DNA of 54,382 bases, taken from contig JAFSKN010000009.1 in the NCBI GenBank assembly GCA_017448975.1, positions 1 through 54,382 of the forward strand. The letters are read 5' to 3'. This DNA is from Clostridia bacterium (GTDB taxonomy: Bacteria > Bacillota > Clostridia > Christensenellales > Aristaeellaceae). Each line of letters opens with the position of its first letter. Positions within the stretch are counted from its first letter, which is position 1. The position numbers and the translations under genes are program-made. A model generated the notes under the pieces. The model did not search any database and was not told the DNA's origin. It saw only the letters and a program-made list of their open reading frames with translations. Of this stretch, positions 1 through 7,941 are shown piece after piece.

Positions 1-47
1 CTGCATGATTGTCAATGTTTTTTGTAATGGTATAGAACAGGAGGAAG

Positions 48-1841
48 ATGGTATTGAAGAAGTTTGTTTTGGGATTATTGTTTGTGCTGTTGTTTTCCTT
101 AACGGCTCATGCTGACGCAGCCAGCCATCCGGACAAAGCCGAAGAAACGCCGGGGACAGATCATTCCAGCATGGAAACGGCTGATACGCAAGGTACGAAA
201 AGGGAATTCAAGGATCTGGTTATTTATGAGCCTTATGAGTACCTGAACAGCGAAATCACAGGAGACTACAACGAGGCCCATGCCGTGAAATGTGTGAACG
301 GCACCTTCGTCGGAACTGAGGAGAACGGGGTTGCGTCGTGGCTGGGCATCCCCTACGCGAAGCCGCCAGTGGGAGAGCGCCGCTTCAAGGCACCGGAGTA
401 CGTGGACGCGAGCGACCGGGTCTTTGAGGCAAAATACTACGGAAAGAGCGCTTACACCACAGCAAGCTATTCTGATGTCATACAGAAGCTGGCCTCCGAG
501 GACTGCCTCTACCTCAACATCTGGGCCAACGCCGACGACAAGACCGAGAAGAAGCCAGTGATGGTCTGGATTCACGGCGGAGCCTATTCCGTCGGTTCGG
601 GTTCGCAGTTTTCCTACAACGGAGCCAACCTTGTCCAGGCACAGAGCGACATCATCCTGGTGAACATCAACTACCGCCTGAACATGTACGGCTTCATGGA
701 CTTTACGTCGGTACCCGGCGGCGAAGCCTTTGAGTCAGCGTCCTGCAACGGCCTGCTCGACCAGGCGATGGCGCTCAGATGGGTGCACGAGAACATTGCC
801 GCCTTTGGCGGCGACCCTGACAACGTGACCGTTTTCGGGCAAAGCGCCGGCGGCGGATCGGTTTCCATTCTGTCGGTCATGAAGGAGGCAAACCAGTATT
901 TCCAGAAGATCATCGCCCAGAGCGGCTCGACCTGCCTGTCCATGCCGGTCGGCTGCGAAACTGCGCAGAGCAGGACGAATGCATTGCTTGAGTACACCGG
1001 CTGCAAGACCATGGACGACATCATGGCTCTGAGCGAAGAGGAACTCCATGAGGCGTATGTCAATGCGGTCAGCAAGTTTACAACCTGCCCCTATTACGGA
1101 AATGAGGTACTCCCCGAGGCACCCATCGAGCTGTACAAGAAAGGCTACGCAAAGGACATATCCATCATGGCAGGCAGCACGGCCGATGAGGCCAGGCTGT
1201 TCATGGGCGAGGGTCCGGAACTGAGCCTGGAAGAGCAGAAGTTATTCGCCCAGCGCAGGGTGGGTGAAGCACTCCCCTGCCTGAAGGAAGAGGATAAGAA
1301 GTATTATGAGGAATTCCAGAAGGTCTGCAGGTTCCAGGAGCCGGGACTGATCGAGACGGAGTTCATAAGTGAGATCATGTTCAGGGTTCCCATGCTCCAG
1401 CAGCTCGATGCGCAGAGTACATTCAACAAAACGTTCTCCTACTACTGGGCGTACCCGGGCAGCAATGCGGATATTGGAGCAGCACATTCCGTAGAGCTTA
1501 TGTTCGTATTCAACCTTCGTGGCCTCGGGACATCCGCGGTCTTCAACGGCACGAACATCTCCGATGAGATTTTCACGGCCGTTCAGCAGATGTGGACCAA
1601 TTTTGCGCGCTGCGGGGATCCGTCGACAGACCAGATCGAATGGAAGGCGTACTCGGCCGACGACCCGAACGTTCTGGTCATCGCAGGGCCTGGAGACATT
1701 CATATCGAACAGGGCATTCTGGCTGACCAGTACAAGGCCGTGGCTCCCCTGGTCGACTACTACCAGTTTATGGACAAGTACTTTACCCCCGATATTTCAG
1801 ATATCGCAGATATAATGGCCGCACGCGAGCAGAAATTCTGA
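48..1841 (+). CDS. Secreted type-B carboxylesterase (para-nitrobenzyl esterase-like), copy 1
   Basis: A 597-residue alpha/beta-hydrolase of the carboxylesterase type-B/cholinesterase family, which hydrolyses carboxylic esters. Residues 1-24 form a signal peptide (KK, a hydrophobic Leu/Phe/Val run, then AHADA), so export is expected; the next ~25 residues are an acidic, Thr-rich linker. Family motifs in order: EDCLYLNIW near 151-159, oxyanion-hole HGG at 176-178, nucleophile elbow GQSAGG with Ser266, the acid Glu381 in the GSTADE stretch, and His480 in GAAHS. The triad is therefore complete and the length is normal. AGGAGGA lies just upstream of the ATG. It is nearly identical to the gene at 4318. 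In an anaerobic gut bacterium a plausible substrate is a feruloyl or acetyl ester of plant polysaccharide, but the sequence does not fix this. Confidence 0.93.
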   Translation: MVLKKFVLGLLFVLLFSLTAHADAASHPDKAEETPGTDHSSMETADTQGTKREFKDLVIYEPYEYLNSEITGDYNEAHAVKCVNGTFVGTEENGVASWLGIPYAKPPVGERRFKAPEYVDASDRVFEAKYYGKSAYTTASYSDVIQKLASEDCLYLNIWANADDKTEKKPVMVWIHGGAYSVGSGSQFSYNGANLVQAQSDIILVNINYRLNMYGFMDFTSVPGGEAFESASCNGLLDQAMALRWVHENIAAFGGDPDNVTVFGQSAGGGSVSILSVMKEANQYFQKIIAQSGSTCLSMPVGCETAQSRTNALLEYTGCKTMDDIMALSEEELHEAYVNAVSKFTTCPYYGNEVLPEAPIELYKKGYAKDISIMAGSTADEARLFMGEGPELSLEEQKLFAQRRVGEALPCLKEEDKKYYEEFQKVCRFQEPGLIETEFISEIMFRVPMLQQLDAQSTFNKTFSYYWAYPGSNADIGAAHSVELMFVFNLRGLGTSAVFNGTNISDEIFTAVQQMWTNFARCGDPSTDQIEWKAYSADDPNVLVIAGPGDIHIEQGILADQYKAVAPLVDYYQFMDKYFTPDISDIADIMAAREQKF

Positions 1842-1955
1842 TACAGGCAGGCTTCTTCCAGTCCTCCGGAAGGAAGGGAAGCGCATGGGTTTTCGCCCAA
1901 TGATGAGAAGGAGCCGTCTCATCTGAACATATCATATTGAGAACCTTATAAGAAA

Positions 1956-1991
1956 AAGAGTTGGTTTCTACATGGCCGGCTATTTCTTTTT
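1956..1991 (+). terminator. Probable Rho-independent terminator after esterase copy 1
   Basis: Arms 1956-1964 and 1976-1984 pair with one mismatch and two G-U pairs and are followed by a T-rich run at 1985-1991. It is homologous to the cleaner hairpin at 6170-6206 after the duplicate gene, so this copy appears to have drifted while keeping its fold. Confidence 0.6.
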
Positions 1992-2002
1992 CAGGATTAT
2001 CC

Positions 2003-2236
2003 AAAAACTGCCACCTGTACAGTTGGATCGCTTTTAGCGATCCAACTTCACCCCCTTCATTCGCAAAACCCGAGCTGCGCCCTAAAGGACTAGCTTCGCG
2101 TCGCGCTCCTGCGTCTGCTTACGCATCCGCGTTTTGCTCATCAGGGGGTGAGTTGCTCATGTCAGACAGTGATTCTATTGCGATGAATCGCATAGAATCA
2201 CTGTCTGACATGGCAACCATACAGGTGGAAAAACTG
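2003..2236. mobile_element. 218-bp MITE-like folded element with 8-bp flanking duplication
   Basis: Element 2011-2228 has perfect 9-bp terminal inverted repeats, CCACCTGTA (2011-2019) and TACAGGTGG (2220-2228). It is flanked by the direct repeat AAAAACTG at 2003-2010 and 2229-2236, as expected for a target-site duplication. Inside are a perfect 12-bp-arm hairpin (2021-2032/2036-2047), an imperfect long stem (TCACCCCC at 2048-2055 pairing with 2144-2151, GCAAAAC at 2063-2069 pairing with 2131-2137), and a 20-bp-arm hairpin (2158-2177/2193-2212). The stems nearly abut, giving a cloverleaf-like fold. No coding capacity or transposase is visible, so it would be non-autonomous. The family is unknown; an 8-bp duplication fits several IS groups. 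Confidence 0.7.
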
Positions 2237-2324
2237 CCGTTTATAGAGAATCCGGACGGTGCAGACTATTCGGATGTACCATGCAAAAAACAAATCGCAG
2301 AAAAAAGAAGGAGGTATGACTACA

Positions 2325-4151
2325 ATGTCTATGAAAAAGTCTATGAAAAAAATACTTTGTCTGGTACTTGTCTGCATCCTTTGCGGGTCATTCATTATGG
2401 CGGCATATGCTGACGAAAACAAAGAAAAATCTGCTGAAGCAAAAGAAGCTGCAATGGCCGGAAGTGAGGAGAATCATGCAGAAAAGACAGATGCTCCAAA
2501 TGGTACGGCGTCTGGTGAGTCGGAGGTTGCCGATGCCGGGATTTTTAATTATAGTGGTTTTGGTGATGAAAAAGCATTGGAGGCAACGAAGAAGAAATTA
2601 AGAGCTAAATACGGCGAGAACAGGCAGATTACAGATGACAATTACGACAAATCTCTGGCGGTTAAGTGCATCAACGGTACATTTGTTGGCAGAAAGACGG
2701 ATGGCGTCATCGCCTACAAGGGAATTCCCTTTGTGGGGGCGCAGCCTGTCGGTGAACTGCGCTGGAAGGCACCGGTTGACTATACCGCTGATGATGGGGT
2801 ATATGAGGCGTATTATATCGCGAAAAGCCCCCGCCAGCATGAGACTTTAGACGAAGAAGCCAGTCTTTATGTTCAAGGTGAAGACTGTCTGTACCTGAAC
2901 ATATGGAAGGCGGAGGATACTGGCGAGGAGAAAAAGCCTGTCATGGTATGGATTCATGGCGGTGCATTTGAACTGGGCGGAACTATTGACCCGCTGTATG
3001 ACGCCCACAATTTTGTAGAAGAGAACCCGGATGTCATTGTCGCCTCCATTGAGTACAGGGTTGGGGTTTTCGGATTCTTCCATCTGTCCCACCTGCCGGA
3101 TGGTCAGGATTACCCGGATGCGCAGAATCTGGGCCTCCTGGATCAGATGATGGCATTGAAATGGATTCATGAGAATATCGAAGCCTTCGGCGGCGATCCC
3201 GGCAATGTGACGATCTGGGGTGAATCCGCCGGCGCCGGAAGTGTGACGCTACTGCCGCTGATCGAAGGGTCTCATGAGTATTTTCAGCGTGTTATCGCCC
3301 AGAGCGGTGCCCCTGTGTTCACACGGTCCACAGAAGAGGCCATAGACTGCACCAATGAAGTGATGGATATCCTCGGGTGCAAAACTGTTGCCGAACTGCA
3401 GGAGGCGGATGTCGAGAAGGTCTTAAAGGTATGTGCCGCGAAGCTTGGACTGCGCGTATTCCCGGAGCGGGACGGCAATTTACTGCCTTCCGACCCTTAT
3501 GAGGCCTACATAAACGGAGCTGCGAAGGATCTGGAGATCCTCCAGGGATGCAATAAGGATGAAATGGGTTATTTCATATGCGGCTTTGGCCTTAAACCGT
3601 ACACTGCCTGGGCTGCCGATCGTAAGGCGAAAAAGCTGAGTCAGTTGACAGAGGAAGAGAAGGCACTGGTGGAGAGTTACTGCAAAGAGGCAAGGGATGT
3701 GACCGAAGAATACTCCAGCACCAGCCGCCTGCTTGATCAGATCGGATTCAATGCACCGCTGTTCAGGCTGTCGGAGAACCAGACTATGGCCGGCGGCAAG
3801 TCCTACGCCTATTTCTTTACACCGGAATCGGATGCCCCGCTAATGAGGTGCGGGCATGCGGAAGAGCTTCCAGTGATATTTAAAACTCCTCAAGAAAATG
3901 GGCGGAAACATGATGAAACCTTCTCAAAGACCATGCGCAAGATGTGGGTTCAGTTCGCCAAGACGGGCAATCCGTCTCTTGGCGCAGACATCTCACCTGA
4001 CGGCAAGGAAAAGATATGGCCGCTGTACGACCTGAAGGACAAGAAGGTGATGATCTTTGACGAATTCAACATCCATCCGGAGAAAGAATCCGAAAGAGGA
4101 ATCGTTGACTGGGACAGAACCTATTTCCTGACAAAATACTATTGCTTCTAA
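2325..4151 (+). CDS. Secreted type-B carboxylesterase, divergent paralogue
   Basis: A 608-residue type-B carboxylesterase lying between the two near-identical copies but clearly divergent from them. The start was set at ATG 2325 because AGAAGGAGG ends at 2314, ten bases upstream; the ATG at 2316 is too close and further-upstream starts lack a ribosome site. A Lys-rich N terminus and a hydrophobic run ending near AAYA form a signal peptide, followed by an acidic, Lys/Glu-rich linker. Motifs: EDCLYLNIW, HGG at about 211-213, GESAGA with Ser301, acid Glu413 in NKDE, and His511 in CGHAEE. The triad is complete. The MITE-like element ends about 95 bases upstream and may have replaced or displaced its promoter. 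It probably acts on a different ester from its neighbours. Confidence 0.92.
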   Translation: MSMKKSMKKILCLVLVCILCGSFIMAAYADENKEKSAEAKEAAMAGSEENHAEKTDAPNGTASGESEVADAGIFNYSGFGDEKALEATKKKLRAKYGENRQITDDNYDKSLAVKCINGTFVGRKTDGVIAYKGIPFVGAQPVGELRWKAPVDYTADDGVYEAYYIAKSPRQHETLDEEASLYVQGEDCLYLNIWKAEDTGEEKKPVMVWIHGGAFELGGTIDPLYDAHNFVEENPDVIVASIEYRVGVFGFFHLSHLPDGQDYPDAQNLGLLDQMMALKWIHENIEAFGGDPGNVTIWGESAGAGSVTLLPLIEGSHEYFQRVIAQSGAPVFTRSTEEAIDCTNEVMDILGCKTVAELQEADVEKVLKVCAAKLGLRVFPERDGNLLPSDPYEAYINGAAKDLEILQGCNKDEMGYFICGFGLKPYTAWAADRKAKKLSQLTEEEKALVESYCKEARDVTEEYSSTSRLLDQIGFNAPLFRLSENQTMAGGKSYAYFFTPESDAPLMRCGHAEELPVIFKTPQENGRKHDETFSKTMRKMWVQFAKTGNPSLGADISPDGKEKIWPLYDLKDKKVMIFDEFNIHPEKESERGIVDWDRTYFLTKYYCF

Positions 4152-4211
4152 AGCAAACCATTCCATCTGTAACAGGGTCTTCGATTCCGCCCTATACATC
4201 ATTATTCGTTC

Positions 4212-4240
4212 TTTACTCAAATTTGTTTATGTGCTACAAT
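4212..4240 (+). promoter_or_regulatory. Sigma-A-type promoter for esterase copy 2
   Basis: TTTACT (4212-4217) and TACAAT (4235-4240) are separated by 17 bases, and TGC immediately before the -10 makes it an extended -10 site. It lies about 78 bases upstream of the ATG at 4318. The corresponding site for copy 1 would lie before the window. Confidence 0.6.
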
Positions 4241-4317
4241 GGTTGAGAACGTGTTGGAACAAGCTTTTGGCTGCATGATTGTCAATGTTTTTTGTAATGG
4301 TATAGAACAGGAGGAAG

Positions 4318-6105
4318 ATGGTATTGAAGAAGTTTGTTTTGGGATTATTGTTTGTGCTGTTGTTTTCCTTAACGGCTCATGCTGACGCAGCCAGCCAGCA
4401 GGACAAAGCCGAAGAAACGCCGGGGACAGATCATTCCAGCATGGAAACGGCTGATACGCAAGGTACGAAAAGGGAATTCAAGGATCTGGTTATTTATGAG
4501 CCTTATGAGTACCTGAACAGCGAAATCACAGGAGACTACGACGAGGTCCATGCCGTGAAATGTGTGAACGGCACCTTCGTCGGGACCGAGGAGCACGGGG
4601 TTGCGTCGTGGCTGGGCATCCCCTACGCGAAGCCGCCAGTGGGAGAGCGCCGCTTCAAGGCACCGGAGTACGTGGACGCGAGCGACCGGGTCTTTGAGGC
4701 AAAATACTACGGAAAGAGTGCTTTCGGCGCAGAAGGCTATTCTGATACCATACAGAAGCAGACCTCCGAGGACTGCCTCTACCTGAACATCTGGCTTAAC
4801 GCCGACGACAAGACCGAGAAGAAGCCGGTGATGGTCTGGATTCACGGCGGAGCTTATGCCGTCGGTTCGGGTTCGGAGTTTTGCTACAACGGAGCCAACC
4901 TCGTTCAGGCGCAGAGCGACATCATCCTGGTGAACATCAACTACCGCCTGAACATGTACGGCTTCATGGACTTTACGTCGGTACCCGGCGGCGAAGACTT
5001 CGAGACGGCATCCTGCAACGGCCTGCTCGACCAGGCGACGGCGCTCAGATGGGTGCACGAGAACATTGCCGCCTTTGGCGGCGACCCTGACAACGTGACC
5101 GTTTTCGGGCAAAGCGCCGGCGGCGGTTCGGTCTCCATTCTGTCGGTCATGAAGGAGGCAAACCAGTATTTCCAGAAGATCATCGCCCAGAGCGGCTCGG
5201 TCTACGCGGCCATGCCGGTCGGCTGTGAAACTGCGCAGAGCAGGACGAAGGCACTGCTCGAGTACACCGGCTGCAAGACCATGGACGACATCATGGCTCT
5301 GACCGAAGAGGAACTCCATGAGGCGTATGTCAATGCGGTCAACAAGTTCATGAGCAGCCCCTACTACGGAAATGAGGTTCTCCCCGAGGCGCCCATCGAG
5401 CTGTACAAGAAAGGCTACGCAAAGCACATATCCATCATGGCAGGCAGCACGGCCGATGAGTCCAGACTGTTCATGGGCGAGGGCGTGAATCTGAGTCTGG
5501 AAGAGCAGAAGATACACGCCCAGCACAGCGTGGGTGAGGCACTCCGCTACCTGAAGGAAGAAGATAAGAAATCTTATGAGGAATTCCAGAGGGTCTGCAG
5601 GCTTCAGGAGCCAGGACTGATCGAGACGGAGTTCTTAAGTGAGGTCATATTCAGGGTTGCCCTGCTTCAGCAGCTCGACGTGCAGAGCGCGTTCAACAAA
5701 ACGTTCTTCTACTACTGGTCGTACCCGGGCAGCAATCCGGATATTGGGGCAGCACATTCCGTAGAGCTCATCTTTTTGTTCAACCTTCGCGGCATCGGGA
5801 CAAACGCCCCCTTCAACGGCACGAACATCCCCGATGAGATTTTCACGTCCGTTCAGCAGATGTGGACCAATTTCGCGCGCTGCGGCGACCCATCGACAGA
5901 CCAGATCGAATGGAAGGCGTACTCGGCTGGCGACCAGAACGTTCTGGTCATCGCCGGGCCTGGAGACATTCATATCGAACAGGACCTTCTGATCGACCAG
6001 TACAAGGCCGTGCTCCCCTTGGTTGGCTACTACCAGTTCATGGACAAGTTCTTTACCCCGCAATACCTTATGGATATCGTTGCCGCGCGCGAGCAGAAAT
6101 CCTGA
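4318..6105 (+). CDS. Secreted type-B carboxylesterase, copy 2
   Basis: A 595-residue near-duplicate of the esterase at 48-1841, with the same signal peptide, the same ribosome site and the same triad (Ser266 in GQSAGG, Glu381, His480). Differences are not spread evenly. They cluster around residues 135-150 (FGAEG here, YTTAS in copy 1), around 295-299 just after the nucleophile elbow (VYAA versus TCLS), around 344-348 (FMSSP versus FTTCP), in the 380-430 segment and at the C terminus, where this copy is two residues shorter. In this family such surface loops line the gorge entrance, so the duplicates may differ in substrate choice; that is inference. It is probably transcribed as a single gene between the promoter at 4212 and the terminator at 6170. 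Confidence 0.93.
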   Translation: MVLKKFVLGLLFVLLFSLTAHADAASQQDKAEETPGTDHSSMETADTQGTKREFKDLVIYEPYEYLNSEITGDYDEVHAVKCVNGTFVGTEEHGVASWLGIPYAKPPVGERRFKAPEYVDASDRVFEAKYYGKSAFGAEGYSDTIQKQTSEDCLYLNIWLNADDKTEKKPVMVWIHGGAYAVGSGSEFCYNGANLVQAQSDIILVNINYRLNMYGFMDFTSVPGGEDFETASCNGLLDQATALRWVHENIAAFGGDPDNVTVFGQSAGGGSVSILSVMKEANQYFQKIIAQSGSVYAAMPVGCETAQSRTKALLEYTGCKTMDDIMALTEEELHEAYVNAVNKFMSSPYYGNEVLPEAPIELYKKGYAKHISIMAGSTADESRLFMGEGVNLSLEEQKIHAQHSVGEALRYLKEEDKKSYEEFQRVCRLQEPGLIETEFLSEVIFRVALLQQLDVQSAFNKTFFYYWSYPGSNPDIGAAHSVELIFLFNLRGIGTNAPFNGTNIPDEIFTSVQQMWTNFARCGDPSTDQIEWKAYSAGDQNVLVIAGPGDIHIEQDLLIDQYKAVLPLVGYYQFMDKFFTPQYLMDIVAAREQKS

Positions 6106-6169
6106 TACAGGCAGGCTTTGGTAAGGCACTGTCTCATCTGAACATATCATATTGAGAACTGAATAAGAA

Positions 6170-6206
6170 AAAGAGCTGGCTTCTACACGGCCAGCTCTTT
6201 TTCTTT
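6170..6206 (+). terminator. Rho-independent terminator after esterase copy 2
   Basis: A perfect 11-bp stem (AAAGAGCTGGC at 6170-6180 with its complement at 6190-6200), a 9-base loop and a T-rich tail. It is the intact homologue of the hairpin at 1956-1991. Confidence 0.88.
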
Positions 6207-6380
6207 ACGTGCAGGCACGACGCGTCATCAAGCATATCCGGTTTGACCGTGAATAAGAGGAACCCAGTAGAGAAGGATCAGTGTTACCCTTGTCAAGATT
6301 TGCTCTGCTCTGAATTGCTCAATCGAGGATATAATGGAAGTAATACCGGGTACGGAGGATAGGTAAGATACTTAAAGAGA

Positions 6381-6422
6381 GAAGTCCAACAGCATAAAAC
6401 AAGGCTGCTGGACTTCTTTTTT
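6381..6422 (+). terminator. Rho-independent terminator-like hairpin
   Basis: GAAGTCCAACAGC (6381-6393) pairs with 6404-6416 with a single mismatch and is followed by a run of T. No intact gene lies just upstream, so it probably terminated a gene lost when this region decayed. Confidence 0.65.
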
Positions 6423-6615
6423 CTCGACCATCACCCAGCGCGGCATCCGGCGGCGTGAGTTCGGGCGGTTCATCCGCTCGGTCGAGGAATTGGGCGAAAA
6501 GCCCATCAGGAGCTTTGACGAAGCCCTCTGGGGCAGCCTTGCCGACCATGTGACGGTCAACGCCAAAGACGACATCGTCTTCACCATGAACAGCGGAATC
6601 GAGATCAAAGCATAA
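6421..6615 (+). pseudogene. C-terminal remnant of a large serine recombinase
   Basis: An open frame of about 64 codons without a credible start ends at TAA 6613-6615. Its translation includes ITQRGIRRREFGRFIRSVEE and then SFDEALWGSLADHVTVNAKD, ending MNSGIEIKA. The pattern of an acidic helix, 'F-D-E-x-L-W-x-S-L-x-D-x-V-T-V', a charged turn and a short beta strand before the stop is what I know from the extreme C terminus of clostridial large serine recombinases that move Tn4451/phage-like elements. The catalytic N-terminal and zinc-ribbon parts are absent, and a terminator hairpin directly abuts its 5' end. It marks a former integrated element. Confidence 0.6.
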
Positions 6616-6629
6616 GGAAACACACCATC

Positions 6630-6662
6630 GGCCCTGTCGGATTGTCCCGGTAGGGCCTTTTT
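6630..6662 (+). terminator. Terminator hairpin after the recombinase remnant
   Basis: GGCCCTGTCGG (6630-6640) pairs with 6647-6657 with one G-T type mismatch and is followed by five T. It would have terminated the recombinase transcript and now separates it from the XRE gene. Confidence 0.75.
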
Positions 6663-6702
6663 CTGTCCCATTTTTAGGGTAGAAATTTTCACGGTTTTAT
6701 GC

Positions 6703-6708
6703 TATAAT
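6703..6708 (+). promoter_or_regulatory. Probable -10 element for the XRE gene
   Basis: TATAAT at 6703-6708, about 40 bases upstream of the ATG at 6750 and directly downstream of a terminator. No good -35 hexamer is seen at 16-18 bases, so activity may be weak or regulated. Confidence 0.4.
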
Positions 6709-6749
6709 TAGTTAAGCCATATGTTAAAGGTTTAAGCGGAGGTGACGCA

Positions 6750-6962
6750 ATGCTTGTAAATAACATAGAACTCGACGTCAAAACAAAGTGCATAGAAGAA
6801 AACAAGACACAGAACCAGATTGCAGAGGAGGTTGGTACTTCCGCTGCTTATGTCAGCAGAATCGTAAACAGCAAGGAGAATATTGTCAACAAGACTTTCA
6901 TTGCCATGATGGAGAGCCTGGGCTATGACGTTAGGCTGGTGTATGAAAAGCGGGAGGCCTGA
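6750..6962 (+). CDS. Small XRE-family (Cro/CI-type) helix-turn-helix protein
   Basis: A 70-residue protein made almost entirely of a lambda-repressor-like helix-turn-helix. The core reads NQIAEEVGTSAAYVSRIVNS (about residues 22-41), the classic turn and recognition-helix pattern, followed by a helix and a short basic C-terminal tail. GCGGAGGTGA sits 6-12 bases before the ATG. The next gene's natural start (6969) is only 6 bases beyond the stop, so the two form a unit. Small XRE proteins next to an unknown gene often act as autorepressors or antitoxins; whether that holds here is inference. The base composition is more AT-rich than the core genes to the right. Confidence 0.8.
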   Translation: MLVNNIELDVKTKCIEENKTQNQIAEEVGTSAAYVSRIVNSKENIVNKTFIAMMESLGYDVRLVYEKREA

Positions 6963-6968
6963 GACGTT

Positions 6969-7937
6969 ATGGATGTGAATGCTTTGAAGCAAATGAGCTA
7001 GGAGGAAGTACGCGGTCTTTATATGCCTTTCCTGCAAAGCCAGGGTGTCGGCTCCAATACGATAAAGACTGCTTATGTGGATTCCTTCTATCTTTGGAGA
7101 AAGGGCGACCATGATCTTTTCTGGGAAGCAGTAGAAGGTTCTGATGCGGATGCGAAAGCTATGCTCCTTGACGTTCTGCGGAAGAATACCACTGGCGATC
7201 CGGAGAAGCTGGTAAACGGATATCTTTCTCACATCCGTCGCTTCCGCCTGTTTCTCGCATCGGAGGGAACCGCCGAGGTTAAATCGGAACGGTCTGCTGT
7301 TTCTGAACAGCCTATAGCTCCAGTACACCACCGCAGAAAATCAGACGTCGATGTCCCTTTGCCGTCGAAAGAGCAAATGGAGTACTATCTTGCCAAATGG
7401 GATGAATTGGAGAATTATCATCTCCAGGAAGATGCTCTGGACAAGCTGTTCCTTAAGCTCTGCCCGAAGAACACGGACATTACCGACATTCTGCTGAAGG
7501 TTTCCACGCTGAATGACTTCTACAGCACGAACATCTTTTCCGTTTACCCAGTGGCAAAACACATCCTGTCGTTGGGCATTGACGCCAGACTGAAAGCCGG
7601 GGATGTTACGCTGGTCAACGACATTAAGCAGATCAGTATCAACGGTACGGAGCGAAACTTCTATTCCTTTGCGTCGAAGTATTGCAGCCACCACAATCCG
7701 CTCGACTATCCGATTTATGACAGTTATGTGGATGCCGTTCTGCGGTACTTCAGAAACCGGGATGGTTTCGCATCCTTTGCAGATTCCGCCTTGAAGGACT
7801 ACGTTCATTTCAAAGGTGCGCTGATTGATTTTCGGCTGTTCTATGGCTTGGAGGCATACAACCTAAAGCAGCTGGACAAGTATCTCTGGCTTCTTGGGAA
7901 GGATTACTTTCCGAAGAATTATGGAAAGAAGGGCTGA
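6969..7937 (+). CDS. Unknown 304-322-residue protein, frame interrupted by an amber codon near its start
   Basis: I do not recognise this family with confidence. The frame opens at ATG 6969 (six bases after the XRE stop), reads MDVNALKQMS, meets TAG at 6999-7001, then continues EEVRGLYMPF and on for 304 residues from ATG 7023 to TGA 7935-7937. The codons before the TAG look like genuine coding sequence, so either the gene was truncated by one substitution, or translation starts at 7023 (GGAGG at 7001-7005 is 17 bases away, a poor distance), or the amber is read through. The body has an N-terminal helical part with FYLWRKG, a charged linker near residue 100, and a C-terminal part with SFASKYCSHHNPLDYPIYDS that looks like a compact conserved core. 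No signal peptide or membrane segment. It lies in a decayed mobile region between recombinase and HsdS scraps, so a defence or mobile-element role is possible but unproven. Confidence 0.6.
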
Positions 7938-7941
7938 GAAT

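Larger units (their letters stand above)
1..6110 (+). repeat. Direct duplication of a ~1.84-kb esterase unit (copies 1-1850 and 4271-6110)
   Basis: Bases 1-47 recur unchanged at 4271-4317, and the following gene recurs at a constant offset of 4270 bases. The two copies agree for long stretches, including the whole signal-peptide region. After the genes both copies keep a related 3' segment running into a terminator hairpin. The left copy begins exactly at the window edge, so its promoter and any further copies lie outside. A divergent paralogue and a MITE-like insert lie between the copies. Confidence 0.93.

Noticed and set aside
4279-4306. TTGTCA and TATAGA just before esterase copy 2 as a promoter
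   Set aside because: Transcription would start at or within the ribosome site; the upstream TTTACT/TACAAT pair is better placed.
4369-5526. A 385-codon minus-strand frame antisense to esterase copy 2
   Set aside because: The equivalent region of copy 1 is broken by stops, and the frame has no ribosome site; it is a shadow of the coding strand.
6203-6256. Short in-frame stretch ending VIKHIRFDRE then TAA
   Set aside because: Too short to assign; it could be a scrap of a recombinase or transposase but has no diagnostic motif and overlaps the terminator tail.
6315-6335. TTGCTC and TATAAT as a promoter
   Set aside because: The hexamers are only 9 bases apart and no gene start follows before the next terminator.
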